Below are positions 19,322 through 35,300 of a DNA stretch of 64,000 nt, in pieces. Within the stretch, counting starts at the first letter, position 1. Every line of letters starts with the position of its first letter. The stretch is taken from contig JABYQU010000004.1 in NCBI GenBank assembly GCA_022264855.1, forward strand, positions 1,140,104-1,204,103, in the 5' to 3' direction. The stretch comes from Lenzites betulinus. Lineage: Eukaryota > Basidiomycota > Agaricomycetes > Polyporales > Polyporaceae. The position numbers and the translations under genes are program-made. The notes under the pieces are model-generated. The model was not told the origin of the DNA. It was given only the letters and a program-made list of their open reading frames with translations, and made no database searches.

Positions 19322-22140
19322 TCAATCGATCGTCTCGAGCGTTTTGCTCCACTCCACGACCTTCGGATGGGCTTGAACCTGGGCTCCTATCAATACCCGT
19401 ACATTCGTACGCGGGAACCGAACACACCTTGGTGGGGTCGAAGTTGAGTACTTGCAATCCGTCGAGTGACGTCGCACGCGAGAGGGCGACATAAGCCTGG
19501 CCTGCGAGGGCACGCCGAAACCGCTCAGTACGGAGCGGATAAGGGAAGAAGCTGAATGACGCACCCTTTTCGAACACTTTGGCGAGGTCGACCTTGACAC
19601 GCTCGAGCGTCTGCCCCTGCGACTTATGAATCGACATCGCCCACGCCAGGATAAGCGGCAACTACACACACAGCGCACGTTTATCCTGCGTTAACCTTCA
19701 CACATGCTGCTCATGGGGCTCAAACACGCACCTGCGTCCGGCTAACCTGTACCTCTCCGCTCGGGAGTTCCACCTTCCAGTTGTCGGGCTGAACGACCAT
19801 CTGCCTGCGCCCGCCGCCGGGCTGGAGGAACTCGACGAGGGGCAAGAGTTGGCGCCCGCTTACCGCGAGGCTCGCCTTGGGCTCTTTCGCCTTAGCGGAG
19901 GCGGATGGCGGCTTGCCGCCCTGCTCCGCAAAGTCCGGTGGCGCAGCGGGATCGACAAAGCCTAGGATCTTGCCCATCGTGCCGTTCACAAGCGTCTCGT
20001 CCATATTCTTGATCAGCATCACCTGTGCGACGGGGTGCCTTCAGCACACGGCACGGACGTCCTGCGAGCGGGTTGAGGGAGCGGTGACACACCTGCGCAC
20101 CCTCCTTGAGGACGAGTCGCTTGGGGGGCATGAAGTTCGCTAGCATCTTCTCGCGCTGTTGGGCATCGGTGATCGCCCCGCCGTCGTATGCGTTGTATAC
20201 CTGTTCCTTGCCAGTAATCCTTGTCATACGCATGGTGTTCGAGCGTTCCACGTCCTCACGCCTCGGGAAGCTGCATGCCGTGCACCATGTTAGCATCAAC
20301 ATCTGTCGTTCCTTCGATACACAGCCCAAGAGGATGAAACTAACAGCTCCGTGCCGCCGAGCCCGTCCTCATAAACAATTTCGCGCGCGAGTGCCTTGAA
20401 TCGCATGATGGACTTCGTCGTGAGCCGCCCAAAGCGCATCTCGTTCAGCATGTCGACGAACTCGGGGTCGCGCTGACGGAAGACCTTCGTGAGGTTGAAC
20501 GTCTTCTTGATCGTCTGCGCCCACATCTCCGCCTCGAATGCGAATTTGACGTTACCACTACCCTTCATCACTGGCGGCAGCTGGAAGAAGTCGCCGGTGA
20601 CAACGACCTGCGGGGAGAATGTTAACGCGTTCAAAGCCCGCTGCATACAAGATGTATGCGTACTTGAATAGCGCCGAATGGTTCAGGCCTCTTCCGAATC
20701 ATCGAGCCGATGCGTGCGAGCTTGTCAAAGAGGTCCCCGTCGACCATGGACACTACATGGCTGAGGCATCAGCACCAGCGAGTCGAATAGACGTTCTGAT
20801 ACTACCTTCGTCGATGATGAGGACTTTAGTGCGCAACCACCGCGTGGTGGCCTTCCTGTTCTTCCTCACCTTGCTAGCTAGAATCTCGGCAGACTCCGCT
20901 CCGAGCCCAATGCCGGCAAAGGAGTGGATGGTGACACCGCCGATATTGCAAGCGGCGATACCTGAGCAGATTGAGTATCTCCGTGGTCTCCCAGCACGCG
21001 CGACGTACCGGTGGAAGCGGTGACAGCGACCGCGTCGGGACTCTTGGCATACCGCTTTCTCAGAGACTTGATGATCTCACGAAGTAGGACGGACTTTCCG
21101 GCACCTGGGCAAGAAGGTGTGAGCATCTGGTGTTTATATGCGCTTGCATATGATGTTTATGAATCTACCATGACATTACAAACTCTTACCGACTCTCAAA
21201 TCATCACACAACATAACAGCGCATGAACGATATGCATTCTCTAACGCAGAAAGCCTTCTCATAGAAGACACTAATCCATATGATACGTGAATCCACGCTG
21301 ATTATACAGGAACCATAAACTATGCATCTGGTTTTCCCAGCATCCCAGATCTTATCCATGTTGCATGCTAGTTACCCTTCGGAAACCTCGTGCAACTAGC
21401 ATGCAACAACGATGGCACAATCCGCACCATATAGTCGACAGTTGCTCGTTGGATGCGAAAGGGTAGCATGACGGTGTGAGGGGGCCATACACAGTGCCAT
21501 ACTCCCGGTGTGTATGATGAGGATGTAGCATAGTATGAGCCACACCGATAGCGAAACCGAAGGAACCGAGGCTCATGAACGTCAAAGAGGGCTTACCAGC
21601 ACTACCCGTGTAGAACAAGCTCTTGCCAGCTTCTACTAGCCTCAGTATATGCGTCTGCTCTTGGCTCAGGAACACTGCTGCAGGCTTGGATGTCGCGCTA
21701 TTCTTTGTGGCGGCCGGGACCACGAGCGTTTCATTGGCGCCGCTGCGCGATGTCGCTCCCGACGGGCGCGACGAGGACGCGCTAGGGTACGTGGGCCTCG
21801 ACGTATGCGCTGGCTTGACATCTTTGACATCCCAGGTCGAGGGCAGCTGGCGGCGCTTGGCGGGCGGATTCTGCGAGGAAGAAGGGCGTTTCTGGGACTG
21901 CGACTGTGTTTGGGATAGCGTGTCTTCCGAAGACGATATTTGGCTATTCAGTGCGTCCTGGATGTCTTTCAAGCGTTGTTCAAGTCCAGTGAGTTTCTTT
22001 GGCGGAGTGGGCTCCCAGGGTATGGAATCGGTATCCGAGGAGGCAGGTCCCTGGCTTGCAGCGGGTTGTAAGGTATTAGACGAAAAGTCGCGTTTGACAG
22101 AGCGCAGGCCCGACATCGGCTGCTTTGAAGACTGGGACAT
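19322..22140 (-). CDS. pif1: ATP-dependent DNA helicase PIF1, 635 aa
   Basis: 5'-3' superfamily 1B helicase of the Pif1/Rrm3 type, acting at G-quadruplexes, telomeres, replication forks and mitochondrial DNA. Nine exons: 22140-21597, 21104-21009, 20961-20806, 20752-20664, 20607-20345, 20270-20093, 20022-19732, 19661-19428 and 19378-19322; phases sum to 635 aa. Motifs in order: Walker A GSAGAGKS (about residue 179), motif Ia [13 protein letters not shown], Walker [15 protein letters not shown] (about 261), motif [36 protein letters not shown], the Pif1 patch [20 protein letters not shown], and C-terminal [16 protein letters not shown] with [17 protein letters not shown]. The roughly 165 residues before the helicase core are Ser/Gln-rich and likely disordered; a mitochondrial signal is not obvious. 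Start: the ATG at 22140 is the first in frame. Intron 1 (492 nt) is far longer than the others and holds a hairpin. Confidence 0.94.
21360..21407. repeat. perfect 14-bp stem hairpin in PIF1 intron 1
   Basis: GTTGCATGCTAGTT at 21360-21373 and its exact reverse complement at 21394-21407, with a 20-base loop between. It lies inside the first PIF1 intron. It could be a small foldback repeat or a structured intron element. Confidence 0.75.
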
Positions 22141-22961
22141 CGTGCAGGGCGGGAACAACTCAGTCTAGAGGAGCGTGGGTTCGATAGGATCCGGAGCTAG
22201 GGAGCGAGATGGTGGTAGGGGCGAGAAAGAGACCAACGCTACCGTTTACGGAACGCGACGCGTAATGCACGTGATCGCGCCTTCGTTTTCTGCTATTTTC
22301 CGTGAGCACGAGAGAATCGACTCTAAAGACGGGCATTTTTCCAGTTGTCCAGTCTCATGCGAGCGGGTAATAATTTAAATCCTACATAACTCACCGCTAC
22401 GAAACGTGTTCATCAAGCGTGCGCGTGAGGCGTGAGTTATGACCATCACGGGTATACACCATACGGGGGTACATACTGCTACCAGCCAGACAGATGCACC
22501 TTGACCGAAACTGAAGCGAAGCCTTGCGCGAAGCAGCCGCAACCCAAAGACAATCTCACAGTATGGTAAATAACACACACACGCACACACACTCGCACTC
22601 GCACAGGAAACCGCGTCCGAGAGTCTCGAGAAAAGACATAGGAGAAGATCTACAGCGCCCGCGGGCGCACGGGGAGCGTAACGTAGCGTAACGTAGACAT
22701 TTGTTTGCATCGGCGGACAACACGCGCGGCGGGCGCGCACAACGGGCACATTTCGGCGGGGCCGCCTGAACCTCGGGTCGTAATGGGAGCGGGGAGAGGG
22801 AGACAGCGACGAGATCGGGAGAGTGAATATAGATAGATCGATGCATGACATGGAGGTAATGGTGACGGAGACGGGGAGCAGTGATGGCGGGACCGTAAAA
22901 GCAGTGGGACGCGACCGAGGCTGACGGCGGAGCAGTGGGAGCGGAGGGGGGAAAGTGCCGC
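22141..22961. other. intergenic region between PIF1 and the PAK kinase
   Basis: Spans the 3' end of the kinase gene and the promoter of PIF1 (both minus strand). Contains an AC-rich microsatellite at about 22573-22606. The open frames on the minus strand here are intron and UTR read-through of the kinase gene, not separate genes. Confidence 0.5.
22573..22606. repeat. AC-rich microsatellite
   Basis: Imperfect CA dinucleotide run with interspersed CG and TC, read directly. It sits in the probable 3' flank of the PAK kinase gene. Confidence 0.7.
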
Positions 22962-25532
<2,571 letters not shown>

Positions 25533-26397
25533 GTGCGCAGCGAGCCGGCACGTTCAAGCGTTCAGTGATTGGGATCAAGCGGAAGAATGGTCTCGCAGTT
25601 GCTTTCAGTCTGGTCGTCGTCGGAGTGGGCAGTGGCAAGCAACGCTTGACCCGCCCAGCACCGCCAAAAGACTCAACGATTATGATCTCCGCGCTCTTCT
25701 CAGTTTGCACGCACAAGCCTGCCGCACACCCGCATACATCCATCCCTCTGCCTCGCCCTCGCTCGCAAAAGCAAGCCAAAAGGGACAAGAGCGGCCGTCG
25801 TCGTCGCTCTCTACCTCCCGAATCGGCTCGGGCACAGCCAAAAAGGCACAGCAGCTCGAGAGCCCGAGGCGTCTCCTTATCGATTTCATTCTGCACAGTA
25901 CACTCGGCCGGCCCCTGTAGCCGTTGCCTTCCATAGACTCTCCGATGGGGTCTCCGTCGGCCAGCAGCGCGTGGACGACCAGCGTTAGCTGCGGCACAAA
26001 TACGGGCTGAGAAATCGAAGCATCCCCCTCGCCATGGAACGATTCCGAAACAACCTATTCAAGTCGTAGTAGGCTATATCCATATCCATATCGATTTTTT
26101 TCGTCGTAATCTATAGTTAAGAAGTCGTCGTAGCAAGTGGTCCGTGCGCACCGATATATCTTGGGCGGAAAATAGCGACTTGCTCAAAGGCTATCACCAG
26201 CTCGCAAGTACTCCTACAGCACGAGACGGAAAAGTGATGCAATACATTCATACAGAGATGTCGAGTTCGTGAAGTAATGACAATGATGAGATCACGAATA
26301 AGTTACGATGTAGTATCATGTACGCTTTCCCACAAGCCCTGCCATGTGCCTGCTATATCATACAGCGTCCACGGTGGACAATTCGAATGGTTCGCGT
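25533..26397. other. intergenic region upstream of the PAK kinase
   Basis: Contains the promoter and leader of the PAK kinase and the 3' flank of TEL1, both on the minus strand. No supported gene. The plus-strand frames at 25369-25936 overlap the kinase 5' end and look like shadows. Confidence 0.5.
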
Positions 26398-29300
26398 TCA
26401 CCAATGCGGGGCCCAACCTACGACGCGTATAAGCCATCACCCACGCACTCCCCGCGCCCATCGCGCGACAAAACAAAAGCGGACTGACCGATGTACATGA
26501 GCGCGAGATTGGCGGGATCGCTCGCCTCCGTGATCAGCTCGTTCACGGTATACTCCACGCTGAGCGCCTTGTCTAGCTTGCGCGCGACGGCGGACAACGC
26601 GCGGTCTGCGGCCTCGTCTGCTGCGCCGCTCGCCATATCGATCCCGATTGCGAACCGGAAGGCAGCGCCGGTGAGCTGCGCAGTCTCGTCGGGGACGCTC
26701 GCCTGCACGCGCTTGATCTTCAGCTCGCTCGCCGTCCTGCGGGAGGCGCAAAGGTCAATAGTGCGCACAGCCGCGGGGCAGTAAATAGACGTAACTTACC
26801 AGGAGTGGAGCGGGTCGTATTTGAAGACCTCAAGGACGGTGAGGATGATTTCCGAGCCGGCGCGCAGGACCCGCAAGGTCTCTTCGGCACACCGCTGGAA
26901 CACGCCCTGTGTTCCGGAGATGCCCAGGCCGTCGACCATGTCCGCGGTGAGCCGGAACGGCACGCGCTCGGGTTGTGGCAGCAGTTTCCCCTACAAACGG
27001 AATTCGTCAGTTGAACATGGTGCGGTGCGCTGCACTGTCGTACCTGTTCGAACGCGATTCCGAGATCGATATGGACGACCTCGCCCGTCTTATTGTCGAT
27101 GAGGATGTTCGAGAGATGCCGGTCGCCAACGCCCAAGATGTGTCCCACGATCGAGTTCGTCGCGACACTGCGTGCATAGTGCAGCCGCATCGTGTACCAT
27201 GACATCGGCGTCTTGTGCTTCTCCGTGAAGTAGTGCCGCATGACCGGCTTGTAGTGTTCGCGCACTTGGTGGAATCGTTGCATGACGGCCTCCGGCTTCT
27301 TCCGCCACTCTCCTTGCTGGCTGCCAGGTACGAACTTCATGATGTACTCGTGTTTCCAGTCCTGAGGGTGGTACCTGGTGGAACGGGTTAGACCCAGCAT
27401 ACATCGAAACTGGGCACAGATACCTGGTGTGAGCAGGTTTCACCCAAGCGCCCAACGGTATTGTGTTCTCGACGAACTCGAGTACTCCAGCCTGCGGGGC
27501 GAGAGGGATGACCTTGTAGCCGCGTACGCTGAGCTTGCGCCTTTTGGTTTCTCGATCGCGACGAAGAACGACATTAACGAGGTCGAAGACTTGTTCCATG
27601 ACTGCGTCTTGCCGGAGATCGTCGTTGCCTTCTCCCTTGTACTACAACGTATAACCTCAGCCACGCGTGCAGTATACTTGTCAATAAGGTACTTACCAGC
27701 TGCTTGTACATGATGCCATCGTTTCCTGTGCACCTGATGATCTTGGGCAGGTTCATTCCTCCTGCGGTGGTATACCGAGTATCATACGCATGTATCCACA
27801 CACAATCCTCGTACCGTGTTGTTGGATCAATAGGTGTATGTGCCGTGATGACAGGTACCTTGATGTCCTTGATCTGTCGAATAAGTAACGCCTCAGGAAC
27901 GGGATGGTTCCTTGCGTTCTTGTTGGCTTTCGCGATGTAGGCCTTGATTGGATGTTTGGCCCATTGAAGTGACGCGTCGCAGACCAGTTCAACGTCCTTG
28001 ATGCGTTCTGCCGACTGTGGGTCCGACCGTAGTTTGTCGAAGATATCCGTTGCAGCGATGGCGCGTTCCATCTGGGATGGTGGCTGCGACGCATGACGGC
28101 CCGATTGTCGTCTGGACGCTGAGGATGTCTGAGAGGAAGCGCGGTCGACTTTGAGACAGTACAAGGGGAATAGACTATGAAACGGGTGCTCGCGACACAT
28201 GCGCAGGATGACATTTTGCAGGATGGCTTGGTTGGGTGAGGGTGCGCTGGTCTCGGCGTTCCACAAGCGTGCTGTGAGTTGATGGGAGAGGAATACAAAC
28301 TTCCGTGAAGGAACGCGGTCCAGGGCGTCCTCAAAACGCAGCGCCGCATCGTCACTGTCAAAGTTGGCAAGCCAAAGGGAGCACAGTCGGATAGGCGAAT
28401 CATCGTCGAAGGCATCAGACGAAGAGAGACAACGCGAGTACATCTCGATCGCCAGAGAGAGAAACGACGTGCGTTGCCCAAGATGTTCCCGCGCGCGCTC
28501 CTGGTCCTGCTTCAATAATACGTCGGCTTGAGTTTGCTGCCTCAAGAGCGACGCAAAGTCTGGGCTCGTATTCGGGACCCTCGTCATCTCGATGGCTCGA
28601 CGTTTCATCTCCTCCTTCTTGCGGTCGATATACAGTTTCCAACGAAGAGCATCTGGCGACTGCGAGATAGCATGGTACTGGCGCTCAGCAAAGATAGCGT
28701 ACTGGTGGAAGATTGAGGCCGAAGGGTGGTTCCTCTCAGCCGCGGTCTGCACGTCCGCCGCTAATACGATGTCCACCGCCGGCGCGAAACAGTCCGTTAC
28801 AATCTGGGATGGTTTCTTCATCGATGCCTCCGCAGACCACGTGCCCTATAACAGGAATCAGAAAGGCGTGGCAGAACGGCATCATTGTGGCTCACCAATT
28901 GTGCCAAGAGGCTCGCGCGTTGCAGATTAGAAGAGACGTCGTCGATGACCATAGCTCCTTCGGGTGATGTGACCAATGTACCGAGAGACTTGATCGCAAG
29001 CTTGGGTTCCTGAATGAGCCATAGGACATTGGAAAATTCTCGAGCTACCGCGGAGGATGGCTGTCGCTCAAGATGTTGTGCTCGGGTGACGGAGTTGAGC
29101 GCTACCTGCGACTCATTAGCATCTCTTGCTCTCTCGGAGAGACACAACAAGCAGGCACGCTCCAAATCCAAGAGGGAGGCACAGAATGGGGAAACGAGGT
29201 CGCCAATCTGGTCGCGCTGCGCCTTTTGTCGCAGCGATCGAATGAGGGATATGCGTGTGGTTAGGATAGCTTCAATGTTCTTGAACCTAGATAGGTCTTA

Positions 29301-32300
29301 GATTTGTTGTTTACAACAGTACAGAGAGAACTCACTCGAATTCGGGATCTAGACGAGCAAACACACGCCATCGTTCACCGTTGACGTTGCCAGCTTGCAA
29401 ATCCCGCTGAGAGTCCTCGCTTCTCCATTGTCGGATTTGGCTGAGGCACATCAAGTTCTGCACAACTTGACGAATCTCGGTGAAGTTCTCGCTGCCCAAG
29501 TCACGTATTCGTTGCATCTCATGGGTGAGAGCTCGTCGGGTGACAGCATCCACAACATGTGCGTTTCTTTCCCGGAATACCGCGCGCATAGCAAGATAGA
29601 GTGTCGCACCGGAATGGTTAGCCGCTAGGGTTTCCGGCAAGTCCCAGGTTTCCGCGCGCCATGCCAGATCGTAAGCGATATTATTCGTGCCCAGGGTGTT
29701 ATTTGAGTCGGAAAAATGCTGAAGAGTGTTCATAGCCAGGTGGTTGAAACCGAACGAGTACAGGGATTCCACGATGCCTTCGGTATCTGCGGTGCTCGCC
29801 TGGCCTGATTCGAGGACTGCCCCGTGGTAGCGAAACGCCTTATCCCATTGTTTCTCATGTCGGAGGCGTTTCACAAAGAGATTTCGTAGATCATCCGTCT
29901 GAATCCCGTAGAAGCCGTCTGGCTCGTCGATGTGGCTGTAGATCCCGAAGAGAATGTCTTCCGTAGAGATGTTTCGTGTAGTGGCTTCGGAGGCTGCAGG
30001 GTGTTCTTGGGCAAGCTCGAGGAAGAGAAGAGCGGTAGTGTAAGCACCACATTGGATCGCACAGCGTGCCAGAAGCGTGAAGTCGATCAACAACCACTTA
30101 TCATGGGCAAGTGCATCTCTAGGCTCCCGCGATGGCTGGAATGAGCGAAGGTGAAGGACGACGCTGATAATAGCACGAAAGCAGAATGCCTGGGCGTCCT
30201 CGTACTCCAGGACAAGAGACAAGTAGTTGGAGAGTACTGTTCTCAGAGATGTCGGAGAGGAAGAGGCGGAGTCGTCAAACTCGATTTGTAACAGGGTGTG
30301 GACGAGGACAGGGAGAACTTCTTCAGCGAACGCCGGGTCGGATTGTAGCAAGGGGGTCAAGGGAGAGAAGAAAGGATCGCGAGCGCCCAGTGCCTCGCAT
30401 ACCAGAGAAGCGGTACGAGTGATCCAGTTCGGGAACTCCGACGCCAGGTGCAGCATATCCTCGCCAGCCAGGACGACCGACAGATCCGGTGCTAGAGGTG
30501 CGCATTGTGGTCCTCGGAATGTGAGCATATACTCTAACTCTCGTCGAGCGTCACTTGGAAGGCTGGCGTCGACAAAGTTTTCCGAGGAGGAGACCGACAT
30601 CACTCCACGTAAAGTCGTATACACAACGTGAACCTGTGGCGCGGCGGATGTGTCCAACATCTCTAACAGGGAAAGGATAGTAGCAGACCGCGCCAGGTCC
30701 AGTTCGGCACGAGGAGCTATTTCCTTGCCTCGGCCCGCTACGGCCTTCCGGTGGCGACTGCAGACCGTGTCCGAGGCGAATTTCTCGCCACCAAGGCTAT
30801 CGATCACGCCATGGTGAAGGACGAGGAGCGACGTGAACGCGTCGATGTCGCTGTCGAGGAGGTGCTCGCGAGGGGGAATGCATGCCTTCAGCCGCCAGAA
30901 ATCCGAGCTCCCGAACGGGTGCTTGGCGTTGGTTTCGTGGTCTCGTGATGTGACGTCGTAGAGCTTTCTGACCAAGCGAAACTTGCTTGACGAGATTCCG
31001 TGGTCGTTGAGGGCCAAGTTCAGTTCTCGGATCTGCAAGTCATCGCAAGCGGAACGCAAAGAGGGTGGGACCTCTCGAGGCCACGCTGCGAGTGCCCGGA
31101 CGACCTGTCTTCTCATGGCCTTGCTTTTGCGGAGAAGCTCCGCTTGAGCTTCAACCCACGCCATGAGCTCATTGCCCAGCTCCGCAAGATACGGGGTACC
31201 AGTAGTCTCGAGGAACTCGTGGGCCAGCGTGCTGGTGCGGATGAGAACGTCGGTCAAGCGATGGTCCGTCTTCGGTACGTAGGTCTTGTAGAGCTCCAAA
31301 GCCCACTCGAGAATGGACTGAGCACCACGGACCAGGTCGGACTGAGCGAACATGGCAGTAGTTCTCCTCATCAGCACACGCAAGAGGCTGGTATCTCGAA
31401 ACTGTGTATGGTGGCAGGATATCCAGAGGCACAAAGCATTGAGCAGTCTGTACTGTTCGTTCACCAGAGGAGATCGTTCGAGGTCGGCAAAGAGGTGATG
31501 GAGAACGTGATAAGTGATGGAAGGCGAGTCCGCATCCTTGATCTGACTGCAATACCAGGAGAGGGAATGGAGAATGATGGGGGTCCCGTAACATGGAAGG
31601 TTGGGCGTATACGCATCGAAGTTGTCGAGCTTGCGGTATTTGGTGATCAGTTGGAAGGTTTCTACAACATCATCGGCACCTCTCTGTCGGAGAGCAGCTA
31701 CGATGGGGCCGTTTCCAGAGACGTCGTGGTCCCCGAGGGTCTTCAAGATGGCCACGACGATGTGATCGACGTTCCGCTCGAAGAGCTCGCGAAATTGCTC
31801 CCGTTTGGCAAACCTCGTCTTCGACCTGAGCACGTTCTCGAGGTCGGCCTCTGGGTCAACGGTATTTGAGTGACAATCGAGCCAAAACGTAGTCTGGTGG
31901 GCGATAAGCTCAGCAAAGCAATCCCGGATACCTTGTTCTTCAGTCCTCTGAATAGCTTGACAGTGGCGGGCGAAGAGTTCCTTTCCGGTGTCCACCTCAT
32001 CAGCTGATCCGGCGGCCAGGAGGTTGGTAGAGGTGAACGCATGGAATGTAGCCTCTGCGCATTCTCGACGGTCCCGGTATCCCAATAGCTCAGGGGGGAA
32101 CCGGAAGACATCAAGATTAGAGAGCCGCATAGAATACGCGAACTGAGATGCGTAGCTGTTGAATAGATCGGCGAACCGCTCTATTCCCATCCGCGTGGTG
32201 ACACCTTCGAGTACCGCCTTGAGGTGACGGCGGTAGGTATCGTTGTAGAGGGACACCTCGAGTAAGTGCCAGTACGCCCCGCGCCTAGCGGATGCCTCGG

Positions 32301-35300
32301 AGGTGACCATGTTCCCGAGACAGATGAACCGGGTGATCATGTGTTCAAAGCTGGAAGTACGCCTTGGTGAGTACGGGTTAACACGGAAGCCCACTGGATG
32401 CTCACTTCGCTTGATTAGAGGAAAGCTTGGAACGGATTTCATGATAGACAGTCATCAATTCACGTCCAGCGAGACGACCGACGTTGAAGAGGCGTGGGCT
32501 CGTGGCAGCGATCCGGAATCGAATTCTGATATCATCATCGTCTGCAAGATCAGGCAAGACGGCAGCAGGAAGGTCCTCGGCGAAGGGAACCTTCTTATCC
32601 GCGCCCGGCATCAACCACACTTCTTGCGTAGGGTCAAGCGCTAGATACTTGTCGAGGAAACGGACGATGGAGTCCCGAACGCGCCAAGATCGCCGACCCT
32701 TGCTCCTCAGAAGGGTTATACATTGGGTGCAATAGCCCCGAGCTTCCTTGCGCATGGGCTCGGCCTCTTGCGTTGACCTGCACCAGAATTGGGACGTCGC
32801 CTCGAGCATCTGAACGATAAGAAGCTGTGCCGGTTCGTTGTTCCGGTACGTATATGTGCCGCAAAGTTCGTCAACCTGGTCCAGTAGATCTCTGAAGTTC
32901 GAACGGCTGAGGTGCAACCGTCGATGGAGAATGTGTTCCAAGCACGCGGGAGCAAGTACGAGGAACTGGGGCGGTTGGCAGTTCAGCAGAAGCTTCAGAA
33001 GATCCTCGTCATGCGTAGGTTCGCCGGACGAGGATTGTAGGATGGGGATGGTAGCAAGCGCCGTTACGCAGGACTGCACTATGTGGTTGTGGTGGGTGGC
33101 GATAGCGGCAGACTTTTGCGTAGCTTCCGCCGACATTGAAGTGTCCAACGCAGGGGCAAAATCATCGTGGTCTTCTCCTTGATGACGCGAATCTAAGGAT
33201 CCCGCCCGTTGAGCGACCATGCGAAGTACCTCTCGTAGGTGTTTGAGGAGGCCAGCGAAGGCATCCTGGACCTGAATTGAGATGAGATAAGGCGATGAAA
33301 AACAACGTGGGCGGACTAGCAGATGGCACTTACATCGGCACTACGAAACATGCATCGTTGTAAAGCATACCGGAGCGCCCTGTTGGCATGGTCTGTACGA
33401 GTTGCAGACAGTAACTTCTCCAATACCTGGGCCCGGATTCCTGTCCTCTCACCGGGAGGCACTAGGGCCTCCCAACCGCCTTCCCCAGTCTCGTCAGATT
33501 CGGGATCATCGGCGAGAATCAGGGGGTCGAGAAAACCGAGAAGCAGACGCCTCTCTTGCGCTTCCCACCGTGGATTGACGAGGGCCGGGGCGACGACCCC
33601 GATTAGTTTGCATGCGGCCTGTACGGTACGACGGTTGGACTGTGTACCGTTCATGACAAGAGAAGCTTCGAAGAACAGGGCCGAGATGGCAAAATCCAAG
33701 GATGAACGAAGGGTCTCCACCGTGGGTTTGCTGTGGGTCTCCTCTCCAGGCGACAGTAAATTGAACATCGCTTCGAGGGACTTGAGAAAAAACGCCGACA
33801 ATCGTCGCTCGCGCCCTCGGGGCGGAGCTAAGTCTGCGGTATCTACCTCCTCTAAAAACGGCCCACTAGAACGCCCCTCACCAGGGGTGGAACGCGCGGC
33901 GGAGGCAGTGTCAACAGAGGTAGATGTGGGTCGGTAGGGGGGAAGGCGTGCGTGCAGCTGAAAGTCCCGGATGACATTTGTCCGCGTTTCCTCCACCATC
34001 GCGTCAACAACCGGGGAGGGAGGGAGCATGATCTCGCAGCGCAGATCAACTCGCCGCGAGCATCCTGTGATCGCCTCTAGGAGGGAGTGTATGTGGGCGA
34101 CAGTGGACATCGGCATGGCCAGTCTGCGTGCTCCGTCTATGCGCCAGGCTTCCATAAGCCAGGATAGGACCTTCTCCTCCATCTGCATCCGGTACAGGCG
34201 AACATCCTGATTCGCGAACCGAAGACATGACGCCATGAAGCCGCAGACAGAGTCATAAGGGTACGCAGGTCCCTGCACATCCAAGTCCTTGGCGAACGAC
34301 TCCACCTCTCCGAGTACCCTCTGGGATGAAAGCAATCGCTTTGAGTGAAATAGCAACATGTGCGCAGCATGACACGCGGCACGGGACACCGCAGGAACGT
34401 TGGCACGACGCATGGCGTGTGTCCATACCGGGTCCCAAAGGATAGCCGAGGAAGACTGAGAGTCAAGAGAGGATGCTGGAGCGCGTGAGCATTCGGCGTG
34501 GGCAATGGCAGCAAGACACAGGAACGTCCAAGATTGAACGTCAGCATCTTCGAAAGCAACGAGGGCGGTGAGGGAGGCGATAATGTCATTCCGGAGCTCC
34601 ATGTGAAGGACGTGCCAGTGCGTCTCAGCGAAGAAAAGGAGGACCTGTAGATGGTGGACTTTCGTATCTCGAGGACACCGAGTTCGGAGCGATTGTAGCA
34701 GGACGGACACAGGGTTCTCCAATTTGATCCTTTTCCGGCCGACCGTAGTGGTTGTGTAGGTGGTTTCGGTGTGGAGATAAAGCTGAGGCGCCATTTAGTA
34801 TACGCATGTACGGATAGTATTCAGCTTTCTCACCCTTTCCGCACAGTCGGCCTGCAATTGCAAGGTTGCCCAGGCCAGAGCGCGTGTCCTATCGAGTCCC
34901 CAGCCGTACTGGAAGGTCGCGGAGCTGAAGGCTCTTCGTGCGCACAACGAGTCGCAATGGGCTCCAATGCGCAACTGCAATGAATCAAGCAGCACACCGG
35001 ATGCATTCCGATTCGCGATGCCCTCCGCCGCTGACCAGAGTGCGGAGAAGGCGCTGATGAGATCAAAGTCCTTTACACGAGTATCCTCCAGGCCCAGAGG
35101 TTCTGCAGCCAGTATTGGGAATAGCAGTCTCAGAACGATGACCACATCATCTGACTTCTCACCATCCTTCGTGCTCCACATCCCTACCAGGGACTGCCAG
35201 GAACTAGCGGCGAATGCGAGAACCGGCAAGCGACAGTTGATTGCATAGTGTCCGAGGGCGGCGGAGAGGGCAGAGAGGTAGTCTTGGCGTAGAGATGACT

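Noticed and set aside
31000..31869. 289-codon plus-strand frame inside TEL1
   Set aside because: Lies entirely antisense to the large TEL1 exon 4, whose protein is clearly conserved; the antisense peptide has no family character.
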